Of a DNA stretch of 64,000 bases, positions 26,368 through 34,594 are shown one piece after another. The stretch lies in NCBI GenBank assembly GCA_031551135.1, contig JAVBOA010000020.1, positions 121,570-185,569 of the forward strand, written 5' to 3'. This stretch comes from JAITVM01 sp031551135 (GTDB taxonomy: Bacteria > Bacillota > Clostridia > Lachnospirales > JAITVM01). The position numbers and the translations under genes are program-made. Numbering within the stretch: the first letter of the stretch is position 1; every line of letters starts with the position of its first letter. Below the pieces are notes generated by a model. The model was given only the letters and a program-made list of their open reading frames with translations. It searched no databases and was not told the DNA's origin.

Positions 26368-27885
26368 ATGAAAAAATTTATATCAGTTTTTTTGGCTTCT
26401 GCATTTATGATTTCGACTTTTGCGGCTTGCGGCGGAGGCAACGACACTCAGACATCTCAAGAACCGGCTACTTCTGCGGCAGAAAGCTCTGCACCTGCGG
26501 ATTCTGCAAAGGCTGAACCGAGCGGTGAAGAAATTACTTTATCAATTGTAAACAAGGATATGCTTCCGGACGACCCGGTTATAGTTGGATTTTTTGATAG
26601 AGTTTCAGAAGCTATGAAACCTCTTGGTTACAATATTAAATTTAAAATTGAATCAGTACAAAGCGGAACGTATTCCGAAAAATTAGGACTTTTATTACAG
26701 AGCGGCACAATACCTGACATAATTTATTTCCAAGGCGGAGATTATCAATTCGCTAAAACACAAAATATTTTGGAAGATTTAACTCCATACGTTGAGGCTT
26801 CTACTCATGTTAAAGCTTCTATGAGTAAATTCAATGTTGAAAGAATGAAAAATTATCCGTATTTATTATGGTTGAATCCAACAAGAACAGCGGTTCCTGT
26901 AGTAAGAGAAGATTTATTTAACAAAACCGAAAGCGGCAAAGCGTTGTTGGCTGACCCGACTACTGATAATTATTACAATTTCTTAAAAGAGCTTATGGAA
27001 AAAGCCGGTGTAAAATACGGTACAACAACTGCGGGAACAATTGAAGATTTGGATGCAATTTTTGATCAGGCTTTTGGAAACAGCAAAACATGGCATAAAA
27101 ACGACGACGGAACTTACACATATTTCCGTTTGACCGAAGCTGAAAAAAACAAATTGGATTATTACGCAAAACTTTATAAAGACGGACTTTTGGACAACGA
27201 ATTTTTGACTAAAAAATGGGATACAAAAGAAAAATCTTTTTATGACGGTGAATCGGGCGTTATTGCCGGTACACAAGGTAAAGTTATAGATATTTATAAC
27301 ACAAAAGCTGTAGGCCAAAACGGAGAAGCGGCTAAATTAATCGTTCTTCCGCCGGCTAAAGGCGTTGCTCAAGGTTATAAACCAATCGATATAAGCAAAG
27401 AAGACAGAGGTTTTGCAATCTCTGCGGTTTCCGAGCATAAAGACGCAGCTTTTGCGGTATTCGAATTTATGGCTTCTCCGGAAGGTCAAATTCTTGATAA
27501 ATTAGGCGAACAAGGCGTGCATTATGATGTTGCCGATAATAAAATCAAACTTTTACCGGCTTTTGCAGAATGGTATGAAAGATTTTGGGGAACAACAATT
27601 AATTTCAACCCTGAAACTCCTTTTGATGAAACAACTCCGTTCCTTTCTCAATCTGCTCAGGATTCTTTGAAAATGGTTGAGCAATTCGGAACAGAAGACA
27701 ATGCTTTTGTTTTGCCAGCGGAATTATCCGGAAAAATGGACGCTGCTAAAGCTATTTATGACGAATACGCTACAGACGTTATTACAGGAAAGAAAACAAC
27801 AGCGGATTTTGACGATTTTGTTAAGAGGTATTTAGAAAATGGTGGAAAAGACATCGCTGATTATGCTAATCAAAATTTAAAATAA
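26368..27885 (+). CDS. Extracellular solute-binding lipoprotein
   Basis: A 505-residue lipoprotein. The signal peptide ends in the lipobox FAAC, followed by a Gly/Ser/Ala-rich tether (to about residue 55). The mature part is a large family 1-type solute-binding protein as paired with LplB/YtcP permeases (SGTIPDIIYFQGGDY; GFAISAVSEHKDAAFAVFEFMASPEGQ). Such long binding proteins usually recognise oligosaccharides, glycosides or rhamnogalacturonan-type ligands. The ATG follows AAGGAGG. A strong hairpin lies just after it, which could raise its expression over the downstream genes. Confidence 0.9.
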   Translation: MKKFISVFLASAFMISTFAACGGGNDTQTSQEPATSAAESSAPADSAKAEPSGEEITLSIVNKDMLPDDPVIVGFFDRVSEAMKPLGYNIKFKIESVQSGTYSEKLGLLLQSGTIPDIIYFQGGDYQFAKTQNILEDLTPYVEASTHVKASMSKFNVERMKNYPYLLWLNPTRTAVPVVREDLFNKTESGKALLADPTTDNYYNFLKELMEKAGVKYGTTTAGTIEDLDAIFDQAFGNSKTWHKNDDGTYTYFRLTEAEKNKLDYYAKLYKDGLLDNEFLTKKWDTKEKSFYDGESGVIAGTQGKVIDIYNTKAVGQNGEAAKLIVLPPAKGVAQGYKPIDISKEDRGFAISAVSEHKDAAFAVFEFMASPEGQILDKLGEQGVHYDVADNKIKLLPAFAEWYERFWGTTINFNPETPFDETTPFLSQSAQDSLKMVEQFGTEDNAFVLPAELSGKMDAAKAIYDEYATDVITGKKTTADFDDFVKRYLENGGKDIADYANQNLK

Positions 27886-27896
27886 CTTCAAATTAA

Positions 27897-27938
27897 TTAA
27901 GAAGGGGAACTTATATTATATGTAGTTTCCCTTCTTAA
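27897..27938 (+). terminator. Strong hairpin after the binding-protein gene, no U-tract
   Basis: TTAAGAAGGGGAAC pairs with GTTTCCCTTCTTAA (14 bp, one wobble) around a 14-base loop. No T-run follows, so it may be a leaky terminator or an mRNA-stabilising 3' structure. Confidence 0.6.
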
Positions 27939-27967
27939 GCGGTTTGAAATATTATAAACATAATTTA

Positions 27968-28079
27968 TACTATTTTCATTATAAAGGATAGAAAAAAATA
28001 TTTCATTTCGCGCTAGAAACATTGCGCGAAACGCTCCGCTGTGAAAAATTTTTTTCTGCTTATCAAAATGAAAATAGTA
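27968..28079 (+). repeat. Family A miniature inverted-repeat element, full copy 4
   Basis: 112 bp, forward orientation, inserted between the binding-protein gene and the first ADP-ribosylglycohydrolase gene. It is inverted relative to the copy at 34371-34481; the two bracket five genes. Confidence 0.88.
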
Positions 28080-28114
28080 TTATATCAATTTTATACAATC
28101 GCTAGGAGGCAGAA

Positions 28115-30220
28115 ATGAACACAGTTGAATATTTGAATAAACTCTATTCGGGTTTTTTGGGTATGAATGCGGGTATTCGTTTAGGAGCGCCGGTAGAGCC
28201 GACGCTTTGGACTTATGAAAGAATTAAAAAAACTTACGGTGAGATTACCGGTTATGTAAAAGAATTTAAGAACTTTGCAGCGGATGACGACGCAAACGGA
28301 CCTTATTATTTTCTTCGTGCCATATATGATGACGCAGGCACTGAAACTTTGAAGCCGCAGGATGTTGCGCGCGCATGGCTGAATTATGCCAGAGAAGGAA
28401 TCGGAATGTTCTGGTGGGGCGGCTACGGCATAAGCACGGAACATACGGCGTATTTGAATTTGAAAAACGGTATTGAAGCGCCTCGTTCCGGAAGTATTGA
28501 AATGAACGGAAAAATCATGGCGGAACAAATCGGCGGACAAATTTTTATTGATACTTGGGGACTTGTAAATCCGAATAATCCAAAAAAAGCCGCAGAATAC
28601 GGCAGAGCTGCCGCTTCTGTATCGCATGACGGCGAAGGCGTTTATGGTGCTGAATTTTTCTGCGCTGCAATTTCAAAAGCTTTTTCGTGCTCGGATATCC
28701 GTGAGATAATCGAATGCGGTTTGAGCCATATTCCTCAGGATTCGCTTTATTGCAAAGTTTCACGCGAAGTTATTGAATTTTATGAAAAAAATCCCGACGA
28801 TTTCAGAGCTTGCTATCAAATGCTTGTTGAAAAATGGGGATATGATAAATATAAAGGAGCTTGCCATATTATTCCGAATGCCGGAGTTTGTATTTTGTCC
28901 ATGATGTACGGCAAAGGCGATTTCAACAGAACTATTGAGATTGCAACAATGTGCGGCTGGGATACGGATTGCAACGCCGGAAATGTCGCTACTGTGCTTG
29001 GCGTAATGTGCGGTATAGACGGTATAAAATCCGAATATTTAAAGCCGATTAACGATAGTATTGTGCTTTCGGGAATTTCGGGATATTTGAACATCCTTGA
29101 TATACCTTCGTATGTTAAAGAATTAGCAATAATCGGATATAAATTAATGGGTGAAACCGTGCCGCAAGATTTGCTGGATTCTTTTAAAGAAGATGAAATT
29201 TATTTTGATTTTGAGCTTCCGGGTTCTACGCATAATATTCGGGTATCCGATCCGTTTATGTGCCGTGTTGTAAACTCGAACGACAAAGCCTTTAAAGGCA
29301 ACGGCTCTTTGGAAATACTTTATGACAGAATGAGCCGTGGCGAGAATTGCCGCATATTCTACAAACCGTTTTACACTAGGGATGATTTCAGCGACGAGCG
29401 TTATTCTCCGGTATTTTCGGGAAAAGCCTTTTCCGGTCAGACAGTTTCTTTTCAAGTATATTTAGACCAATGGTCAGGAAATGAACCGATAGGAATTTCG
29501 CCGTATGTGCGTCTTGCGAAATCCAAAAAGATTTTGAATTTAGGATTTGTTCAGCCGAAATATGATGAATGGAGCAAAATTGAATTTACGATTCCGGATT
29601 CGGAAGGCGAAGTTATTGATGAAGTAGGATTTATTTTGGAAGGTTATTCTCCGGCAAAAGCAAAATCTCTCGGACGCTTATTCATGGACGAGTTTAGAAT
29701 ATATGGAAAAGCCGATTATAAAATCGATTTCTCAAAACAAATGTCCAATTTCGGAAATATAACTCCTTTTGCCTCCAATCATGGTGCTTGGAGTATTGAG
29801 GGCGATAAATTAAATTCGATGCGTGTTGGAGAATGCGAATCATACAGCGGAAATTATTACGCAAAAGATTACAAAGTTTCGGTTAATTTAACTCCAATCA
29901 ACGGAGATACGCATTTCATTGCTGTTCGTGCGCAGGGTGCGATGAGAGGCTATCATCTGGGATTTGACGGCGAAAATAATATTTCAATTTATATAAATGA
30001 TTTTGGTTTCAAAAAAATTGCAAATGCTGAATTTAAATGGGAGATCGGAAAAGAATATGAATTTTCGGTTTCGGCTGTCGGCGGCAAAATAGAATTATTT
30101 ATTGACGGAAAAAATGTAATTTCCTGCTCGGACAGCAAATTTAAATATGGAATGTTCGGATTCAGCTCTATTTCGATGGGCAGAACTTCGTTTGGTAACG
30201 TTCATTTTATCTCATTATAA
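28115..30220 (+). CDS. ADP-ribosylglycohydrolase-fold protein with C-terminal beta-sandwich domain
   Basis: A 701-residue cytoplasmic protein. Residues about 1-345 are the helical ADP-ribosylglycohydrolase (DraG/ARH) fold. The usual first metal motif (TDDT) appears as ADDDANGPYYFLRAI and the second as CGWDTDCNAGNVATVLG, so most acidic ligands of the binuclear metal site remain. The C-terminal part (about 540-701) looks like a laminin-G/DUF1080-type jelly roll that may bind carbohydrate. The family hydrolyses N- or O-ribosyl bonds, but members in sugar operons have no proven substrate. The ATG follows CTAGGAGG. First of five tightly packed genes after a repeat element. Confidence 0.82.
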   Translation: MNTVEYLNKLYSGFLGMNAGIRLGAPVEPTLWTYERIKKTYGEITGYVKEFKNFAADDDANGPYYFLRAIYDDAGTETLKPQDVARAWLNYAREGIGMFWWGGYGISTEHTAYLNLKNGIEAPRSGSIEMNGKIMAEQIGGQIFIDTWGLVNPNNPKKAAEYGRAAASVSHDGEGVYGAEFFCAAISKAFSCSDIREIIECGLSHIPQDSLYCKVSREVIEFYEKNPDDFRACYQMLVEKWGYDKYKGACHIIPNAGVCILSMMYGKGDFNRTIEIATMCGWDTDCNAGNVATVLGVMCGIDGIKSEYLKPINDSIVLSGISGYLNILDIPSYVKELAIIGYKLMGETVPQDLLDSFKEDEIYFDFELPGSTHNIRVSDPFMCRVVNSNDKAFKGNGSLEILYDRMSRGENCRIFYKPFYTRDDFSDERYSPVFSGKAFSGQTVSFQVYLDQWSGNEPIGISPYVRLAKSKKILNLGFVQPKYDEWSKIEFTIPDSEGEVIDEVGFILEGYSPAKAKSLGRLFMDEFRIYGKADYKIDFSKQMSNFGNITPFASNHGAWSIEGDKLNSMRVGECESYSGNYYAKDYKVSVNLTPINGDTHFIAVRAQGAMRGYHLGFDGENNISIYINDFGFKKIANAEFKWEIGKEYEFSVSAVGGKIELFIDGKNVISCSDSKFKYGMFGFSSISMGRTSFGNVHFISL

Positions 30221-30242
30221 GGATTACTTCAGAGGTGATTTT

Positions 30243-30920
30243 TTGGAAAGAGAAAGAGTTTTTGTGAAGGGCGGAAAATATTTATACCGTGTTGACCATA
30301 GAATTATGGAAGGCGATTGTCAATATGACCACGGCCCGAAAATTGTAACGGTTGAGGATTTTTATATTGACAAATATCCCGTAACAATAAAAGATTATCT
30401 GGATTTTTTGAAAGAAAGTTCGTATTCGCCGGAAGATAAATCGAATTTTTTGAAAGATGTAAATGAAGAGCGGTTTAATCATCCCGTGATTTGGGTCAGC
30501 CATAAAGATGCGCTTGCTTATTGCGAATTTTATAATTTGCGTCTGCCAACGGATATCGAATGGCAATATGCCGCCGGACATAATTTAAAATACCCTTGGG
30601 GAAATATTTTTAATAAAGACTTTTGTAACGGCAACGGAAATTCGACTACGCCGGTGAATAAATACGAAAAAAATATAAGCCCTTTCGGATGCGCCGATAT
30701 GTGCGGAAATGTTTATGAATGGGTAAACGATATAATCGACGACGGAATGCATTTATTTACTTTCGTAAGAGGCGGCTCGTATTATAAAGCTCCGCATTTT
30801 TGGCATGCTGAGGGCGGCGCACAGCCGAATAATTTTCATTTGAAATTTCAGCTTTTGAGCGAAGCTTTGAACCGCACAGCGACAATAGGTTTTCGATGCG
30901 TAAAAGAGGTGAATTCCTAA
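30243..30920 (+). CDS. SUMF1/FGE-sulfatase-fold protein without formylglycine-enzyme cysteines
   Basis: A 225-residue protein starting with TTG after CAGAGGTG; the longer frame overlapping the previous gene is rejected. It spans one SUMF1 domain: VEDFYIDKYPVTIKDYLDFL, HPVIWVSHKDALAYCEFYNLRLPTDIEWQYAA, CADMCGNVYEWVND, FVRGGSYYK and the closing TIGFRCV. Authentic formylglycine-generating enzymes carry a paired cysteine site in the last third; here that region (HAEGGAQPNN...) has none, so sulfatase activation is unlikely. Other SUMF1-fold proteins are EgtB/PvdO-type oxygenases or sugar-binding accessory domains. Its stop overlaps the next ATG (TAATG). Confidence 0.8.
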   Translation: MERERVFVKGGKYLYRVDHRIMEGDCQYDHGPKIVTVEDFYIDKYPVTIKDYLDFLKESSYSPEDKSNFLKDVNEERFNHPVIWVSHKDALAYCEFYNLRLPTDIEWQYAAGHNLKYPWGNIFNKDFCNGNGNSTTPVNKYEKNISPFGCADMCGNVYEWVNDIIDDGMHLFTFVRGGSYYKAPHFWHAEGGAQPNNFHLKFQLLSEALNRTATIGFRCVKEVNS

Positions 30921-32596
30921 TGTTAAAAAATCTATTTGAAATGAAAGAAGACACCGAATTATTTTCTATTGAATGTGAAAATAATATCCGCTCAGAAAAA
31001 TCGTACGATACCGAATCAATCGACGGAAAAACAATTTACAAAGAAATTATAAAATTTGACGAACTTACATTCAGGATTACGGCTGTTTTCGAAAATGACG
31101 AAAAATTTAAACTGTATTTTCAATTAAAAGCCGATTGGAAAAACGGAATCCCGAAAGAAGTAAAAATAAATTTGGGTTTTCTGAGCCAAATATTTTCAAA
31201 ATCCGGCGGAGAAAATCAATATTATTTTTCCGCCGATAACTCAATTTTTCAAATGCATAGATATTTTTTGCATCCGCTTTGGATTGTGAATTCCCTCGGA
31301 AAATCTTTCTCGATAAAATTTGAAAATCAATTTAACGAAAACTGGATTGCTTGGGATCAAAACCGTGGAATGGATTTTATTTTCAATATAAAAAATTATG
31401 ATCAACTGAAGAATCACAAAATTGTAATTCGTCCCTCCAATGAGTTCACGGATATATTTATTCTGGATATCGAAAAAATAAACGGCGGGATAAGTGAATG
31501 TTTCAAAGCGTACAGAGAATCCGAACGCGCAAAACTCGACCTTTCTATCTATGACCGCGAAGAACTTAAATGGTACAGAAAAACGATTTTGCAGCATTTT
31601 ACTTATATGTTTGGAAAAGAAGCTTTTGATTACAACACAAATAAATTTAAACTGGATTCGCTTTTGGAAGACGGCGAAGAATTCGGCGGTTACGACAGTA
31701 TTTTGTTGTGGCATCAATACCCGCGGCTTGGCGTGGACGAAAGAACTCAATGGGAATTTTTTGATGATTTTCCCGGCGGCAGAGCGGAGATAAAACGAAT
31801 TTCGGAATTGGCGAATAAACGCGGCGTGAAAGTTTTTCTTCCTTTCAAACCTTGGGATATAGACAATAACGCAAGCGAAAGTGAAACGACGGAAAGATTT
31901 GCGAATCTTATAAAAGATACAGGTGTGAACGGTATGTTTTTTGATACAATGACTTCCGTGCCCGAAACTTTTAGAAAAGCCGCCGACGAAATCGATAAAA
32001 GCTTTGCGTTTTGTACAGAGGGCAAGCCGAGAACGGTTGAAAATCTTCAGCAAATTACCGGCTCTTGGGATCAGTTTTGGAACAAGGATTGTACTTTGGA
32101 AATAAATATCGCAAGATATATCCTGCCCGAAAACGCCGCACCGATGATTTCACGTTGGCATTTGGGTGAAAGCCGTGATAATTTTATAAAACGAGCTATT
32201 TGGAACGGTTCAGGGCTTGTGATTTGGCAGGATGTTTTCGGCGCATGGCTACCTTTTTCTGATGAACAAAAAGCGATTATAAAAAAATGGAAAGAAATAA
32301 TTTCTAAAAATACGGATATTTATTTTGGTAAAGACGCGATTCCTTTAATCAAAACTTGCCAAAAAGATATATATTGCAATTATTTTTCGGACGGAAAAAA
32401 TGCGATTTATTCGATTTACAATAAAGGAGAAAATATAAATTCCTCTTTGGTTAATTTAATCGAAGCCAAAGATTACGAAATATCCGAACTCTTTTACGGA
32501 CGCGATTTTGATATTCGTGAAAATGACGGCGGAAAATGTATTTTTGGAGAAATCGGAGCAGGGGAGATTGTAATAGTAAAATGCGCGGACAAATAG
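30920..32596 (+). CDS. Glycoside-hydrolase-like TIM-barrel protein, unassigned family
   Basis: A 558-residue cytoplasmic protein translated from an ATG inside the previous stop (AGAGGTG upstream). The N-terminal 210 residues look like a beta-sandwich. The middle is a probable TIM barrel: SILLWHQYPRLGVDERTQWEFFDDFPGG, RGVKVFLPFKPWDI, VNGMFFDTMT and FAFCTEGKPR. The Asp of FFDTM and Glu of CTEGKP stand at strand ends, as catalytic residues do in alpha-galactosidase-like and related hydrolases. The C-terminal 90 residues resemble the usual small beta domain. I cannot place it in a GH family. Gene order suggests it acts on the same imported glycoside. Confidence 0.6.
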   Translation: MLKNLFEMKEDTELFSIECENNIRSEKSYDTESIDGKTIYKEIIKFDELTFRITAVFENDEKFKLYFQLKADWKNGIPKEVKINLGFLSQIFSKSGGENQYYFSADNSIFQMHRYFLHPLWIVNSLGKSFSIKFENQFNENWIAWDQNRGMDFIFNIKNYDQLKNHKIVIRPSNEFTDIFILDIEKINGGISECFKAYRESERAKLDLSIYDREELKWYRKTILQHFTYMFGKEAFDYNTNKFKLDSLLEDGEEFGGYDSILLWHQYPRLGVDERTQWEFFDDFPGGRAEIKRISELANKRGVKVFLPFKPWDIDNNASESETTERFANLIKDTGVNGMFFDTMTSVPETFRKAADEIDKSFAFCTEGKPRTVENLQQITGSWDQFWNKDCTLEINIARYILPENAAPMISRWHLGESRDNFIKRAIWNGSGLVIWQDVFGAWLPFSDEQKAIIKKWKEIISKNTDIYFGKDAIPLIKTCQKDIYCNYFSDGKNAIYSIYNKGENINSSLVNLIEAKDYEISELFYGRDFDIRENDGGKCIFGEIGAGEIVIVKCADK

Positions 32597-33384
32597 TTTT
32601 CGATGAATTGGATTCGTATCAATATTCAATTTATAAACCCCCTGAAAAACCCGAATTTCTGATTTTTTTCCTGCATGGTTCGTTTTCGGACGAGAAATTT
32701 TGGAATGAATATTACGAAATAATGGATGATTTAATTTTCCGAAAAGAGATAAAATCGGTCGCAGGTGTTGCCGTGTCGGTAGGAAATTCTTATTGGGTTG
32801 ATTCCGAAAAATACGGGAATGTCGAAAGTTTCTTTATCGAGAGTTTTGTACCGTATATTAAAAAAATATTTCCGGAAATAGGGCGGGATAAGACAATATT
32901 ATGCGGATGCTCTATGGGTGGTTACGGCGCATTAAGATATTCGCTTTTATATCCCGAGCTTTTTTCGAAAGCAATTTTATTAAGTCCTGCTATGCAATAC
33001 GGCTTGCCGCATTTTGAGAGCGGAGCGGTAACCAGAGGGAGCTTCGGCGAAATTTTTGACGAAAATCTTTGGCATGAAAAAAATTATCCGAATTTATTGG
33101 AATCTTTTTTCAATAAAAATTATAAATCAGAATTTTTTATTGCCTGCGGCGATAAAGATTATAATTATTCCGAAAATCCACCGTTTGATGAAAACGATTC
33201 GTTTTATAATATGGATTACCAATGCGCTTTGCTATATTTGAATTTATGCAGAAAAAATCCAAGACCGAATGTTAATGCAGAACTTAGAATATTAAGCGGT
33301 GTGCATGACAATAAGCTTTGGTTTAGGGCTTTTGATGAGGCTATAAAGTTTTTTTTAAACAGTTGTATGGAAAATAGGAGGTAG
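32581..33384 (+). CDS. Alpha/beta-hydrolase, esterase-D-like
   Basis: A 267-residue cytoplasmic hydrolase. The ATG at 32581 overlaps the end of the previous gene by 16 bases, and GGGGAGA lies upstream. The nucleophile elbow is GCSMGGYGALRYSLLYPELF (serine in G-x-S-x-G-G), the acid is likely in CGDKDYNYSE and the histidine in SGVHDNKLW. This layout matches the putative esterase/EstD-IroE group that cleaves acyl esters, for example from acetylated or feruloylated sugars. It may deacylate the imported compound before glycosidic cleavage. Confidence 0.8.
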   Translation: MRGQIVFDELDSYQYSIYKPPEKPEFLIFFLHGSFSDEKFWNEYYEIMDDLIFRKEIKSVAGVAVSVGNSYWVDSEKYGNVESFFIESFVPYIKKIFPEIGRDKTILCGCSMGGYGALRYSLLYPELFSKAILLSPAMQYGLPHFESGAVTRGSFGEIFDENLWHEKNYPNLLESFFNKNYKSEFFIACGDKDYNYSENPPFDENDSFYNMDYQCALLYLNLCRKNPRPNVNAELRILSGVHDNKLWFRAFDEAIKFFLNSCMENRR

Positions 33385-33386
33385 AA

Positions 33387-34370
33387 ATGACAAGAGCGGA
33401 ATTAATTAAAAACAAAGAATATTTAAGGTCTAAGGCGGTTGCGTCCATATCCGGACTTGCAATAGGAGATTCGTTCGGTGATGCTTCCCGAAAGCCTGAA
33501 AACCAATTGAATTATGGCATTACCACAGATTTTAACAAAGGTGCTTCTTGGAGTACTGACGATACGGAATTTGCACTGTTGACCGCGAAAATCCTAATCG
33601 ACTGCAAAGGCAATTTGACAAGCGATGAAGTTGTAAAAGGCTGGCTTGAAAACGTTGCGACTCAAGATGAATTTCACCGCGGGGGAAATTCTGAAATAGA
33701 GGCTGCTCAAAATTTGCGCAAAGGTCTCAGACCGCCGATAACAGGAAAATTCAATTCGTATCATATCAGCGACGGTGCGGCAATGAGAATTTCTCCGATT
33801 GGTATAATTTGTGCGGGCGATCCCGAAAAAGCTGTTAAAATGGCAGAAATCGACGCATCAATAAGCCATTATCAAGATGGAATTTGGGGAGCGCAAGCTG
33901 TGGCGGCCGCTGTGGCTGTTGCCATGACCGACGCTTCGTTGGATGAGATTTTGTCGGCGGCTGTTGATTATATTCCGAAAGATTCATGGACTTATGACTC
34001 AATAAAAAGAGCATATGAAATTGTCGAAAAAGCGAATTATGATTTTTTTGATTCGTGGATGGTTTTGCATGATGAATTGGCGACTACTTACAGAGCCAGC
34101 GTTCCGGAAGCGGTTGCTTCGGCATTCGGCGTTATAAAGCTCTGCGGCAGTGAATTTAAAAAAGGCGTTATTATGGCAGGAAATTTCAGTAGAGACGCGG
34201 ATACTATCGGCGCGATTGCCGGTGCTGTGCTTGGTGCGAAATATGGTCTGGATTCTATTCCTGAAAGATGGGTTGCAAAAACCAGATATCCAACCGGTAC
34301 TTGTTTGCATTTTACTAAAGGCATAGATTTAATTGATATCGGTGAAAAATTAGCGGCGCTTGTAATTTAA
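33387..34370 (+). CDS. ADP-ribosylglycohydrolase family protein (single-domain)
   Basis: A 327-residue canonical DraG/ARH-fold hydrolase with all metal motifs: GLAIGDSFGDASR near the start, WSTDDTEFALLTA (first Mg pair) and GNFSRDADTIGAIAGAVLGAKYG (second). DraG-type enzymes remove ADP-ribose from arginine or other acceptors; family members in catabolic operons may instead cleave other N-ribosides or glycosides. It starts three bases after the esterase stop with TAGGAGG. The stop codon abuts a family A element. Unlike the larger paralogue at 28115, its active-site motifs are intact. Confidence 0.88.
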   Translation: MTRAELIKNKEYLRSKAVASISGLAIGDSFGDASRKPENQLNYGITTDFNKGASWSTDDTEFALLTAKILIDCKGNLTSDEVVKGWLENVATQDEFHRGGNSEIEAAQNLRKGLRPPITGKFNSYHISDGAAMRISPIGIICAGDPEKAVKMAEIDASISHYQDGIWGAQAVAAAVAVAMTDASLDEILSAAVDYIPKDSWTYDSIKRAYEIVEKANYDFFDSWMVLHDELATTYRASVPEAVASAFGVIKLCGSEFKKGVIMAGNFSRDADTIGAIAGAVLGAKYGLDSIPERWVAKTRYPTGTCLHFTKGIDLIDIGEKLAALVI

Positions 34371-34481
34371 TACTATTTTCATTTTGATAAGTAGAAAAAA
34401 ATTTTTCACAGCGGAGCGTTTCACGCATGTTTCAAGCGTGAAATGAAATATTTTTTTCTATCCTTTATAATGAAAATAGTA
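34371..34481 (-). repeat. Family A miniature inverted-repeat element, full copy 5
   Basis: 111 bp, reverse orientation, beginning directly after the stop codon of the second ADP-ribosylglycohydrolase. It forms an inverted pair with the element at 27968-28079. Confidence 0.88.
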
Positions 34482-34547
34482 TAAAAAAGAAAAACATTGG
34501 GCTTTACAGCCCAAATTCGTATTCTTTTCTTGAAAGAAAAGAAGGCT

Positions 34548-34578
34548 AAAGGGATGGCGAAATGCGCCATCCCTTTTT
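34548..34578. terminator. Intrinsic terminator at the end of two convergent units
   Basis: AAAGGGATGGCG / CGCCATCCCTTT stem with a five-base loop and TTTTT on the plus strand. Two further hairpins precede it (TTGGGCT-TTAC-AGCCCAA at 34497-34514 and TTCTTTTCTT/AAGAAAAGAA near 34521-34542). Confidence 0.8.
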
Positions 34579-34594
34579 GCAGAAAAATTTAAAT

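Noticed and set aside
30147..30242. N-terminal extension of the SUMF1-fold protein
   Set aside because: It overlaps the end of the preceding gene and lacks a ribosome binding site, while TTG 30243 has one.
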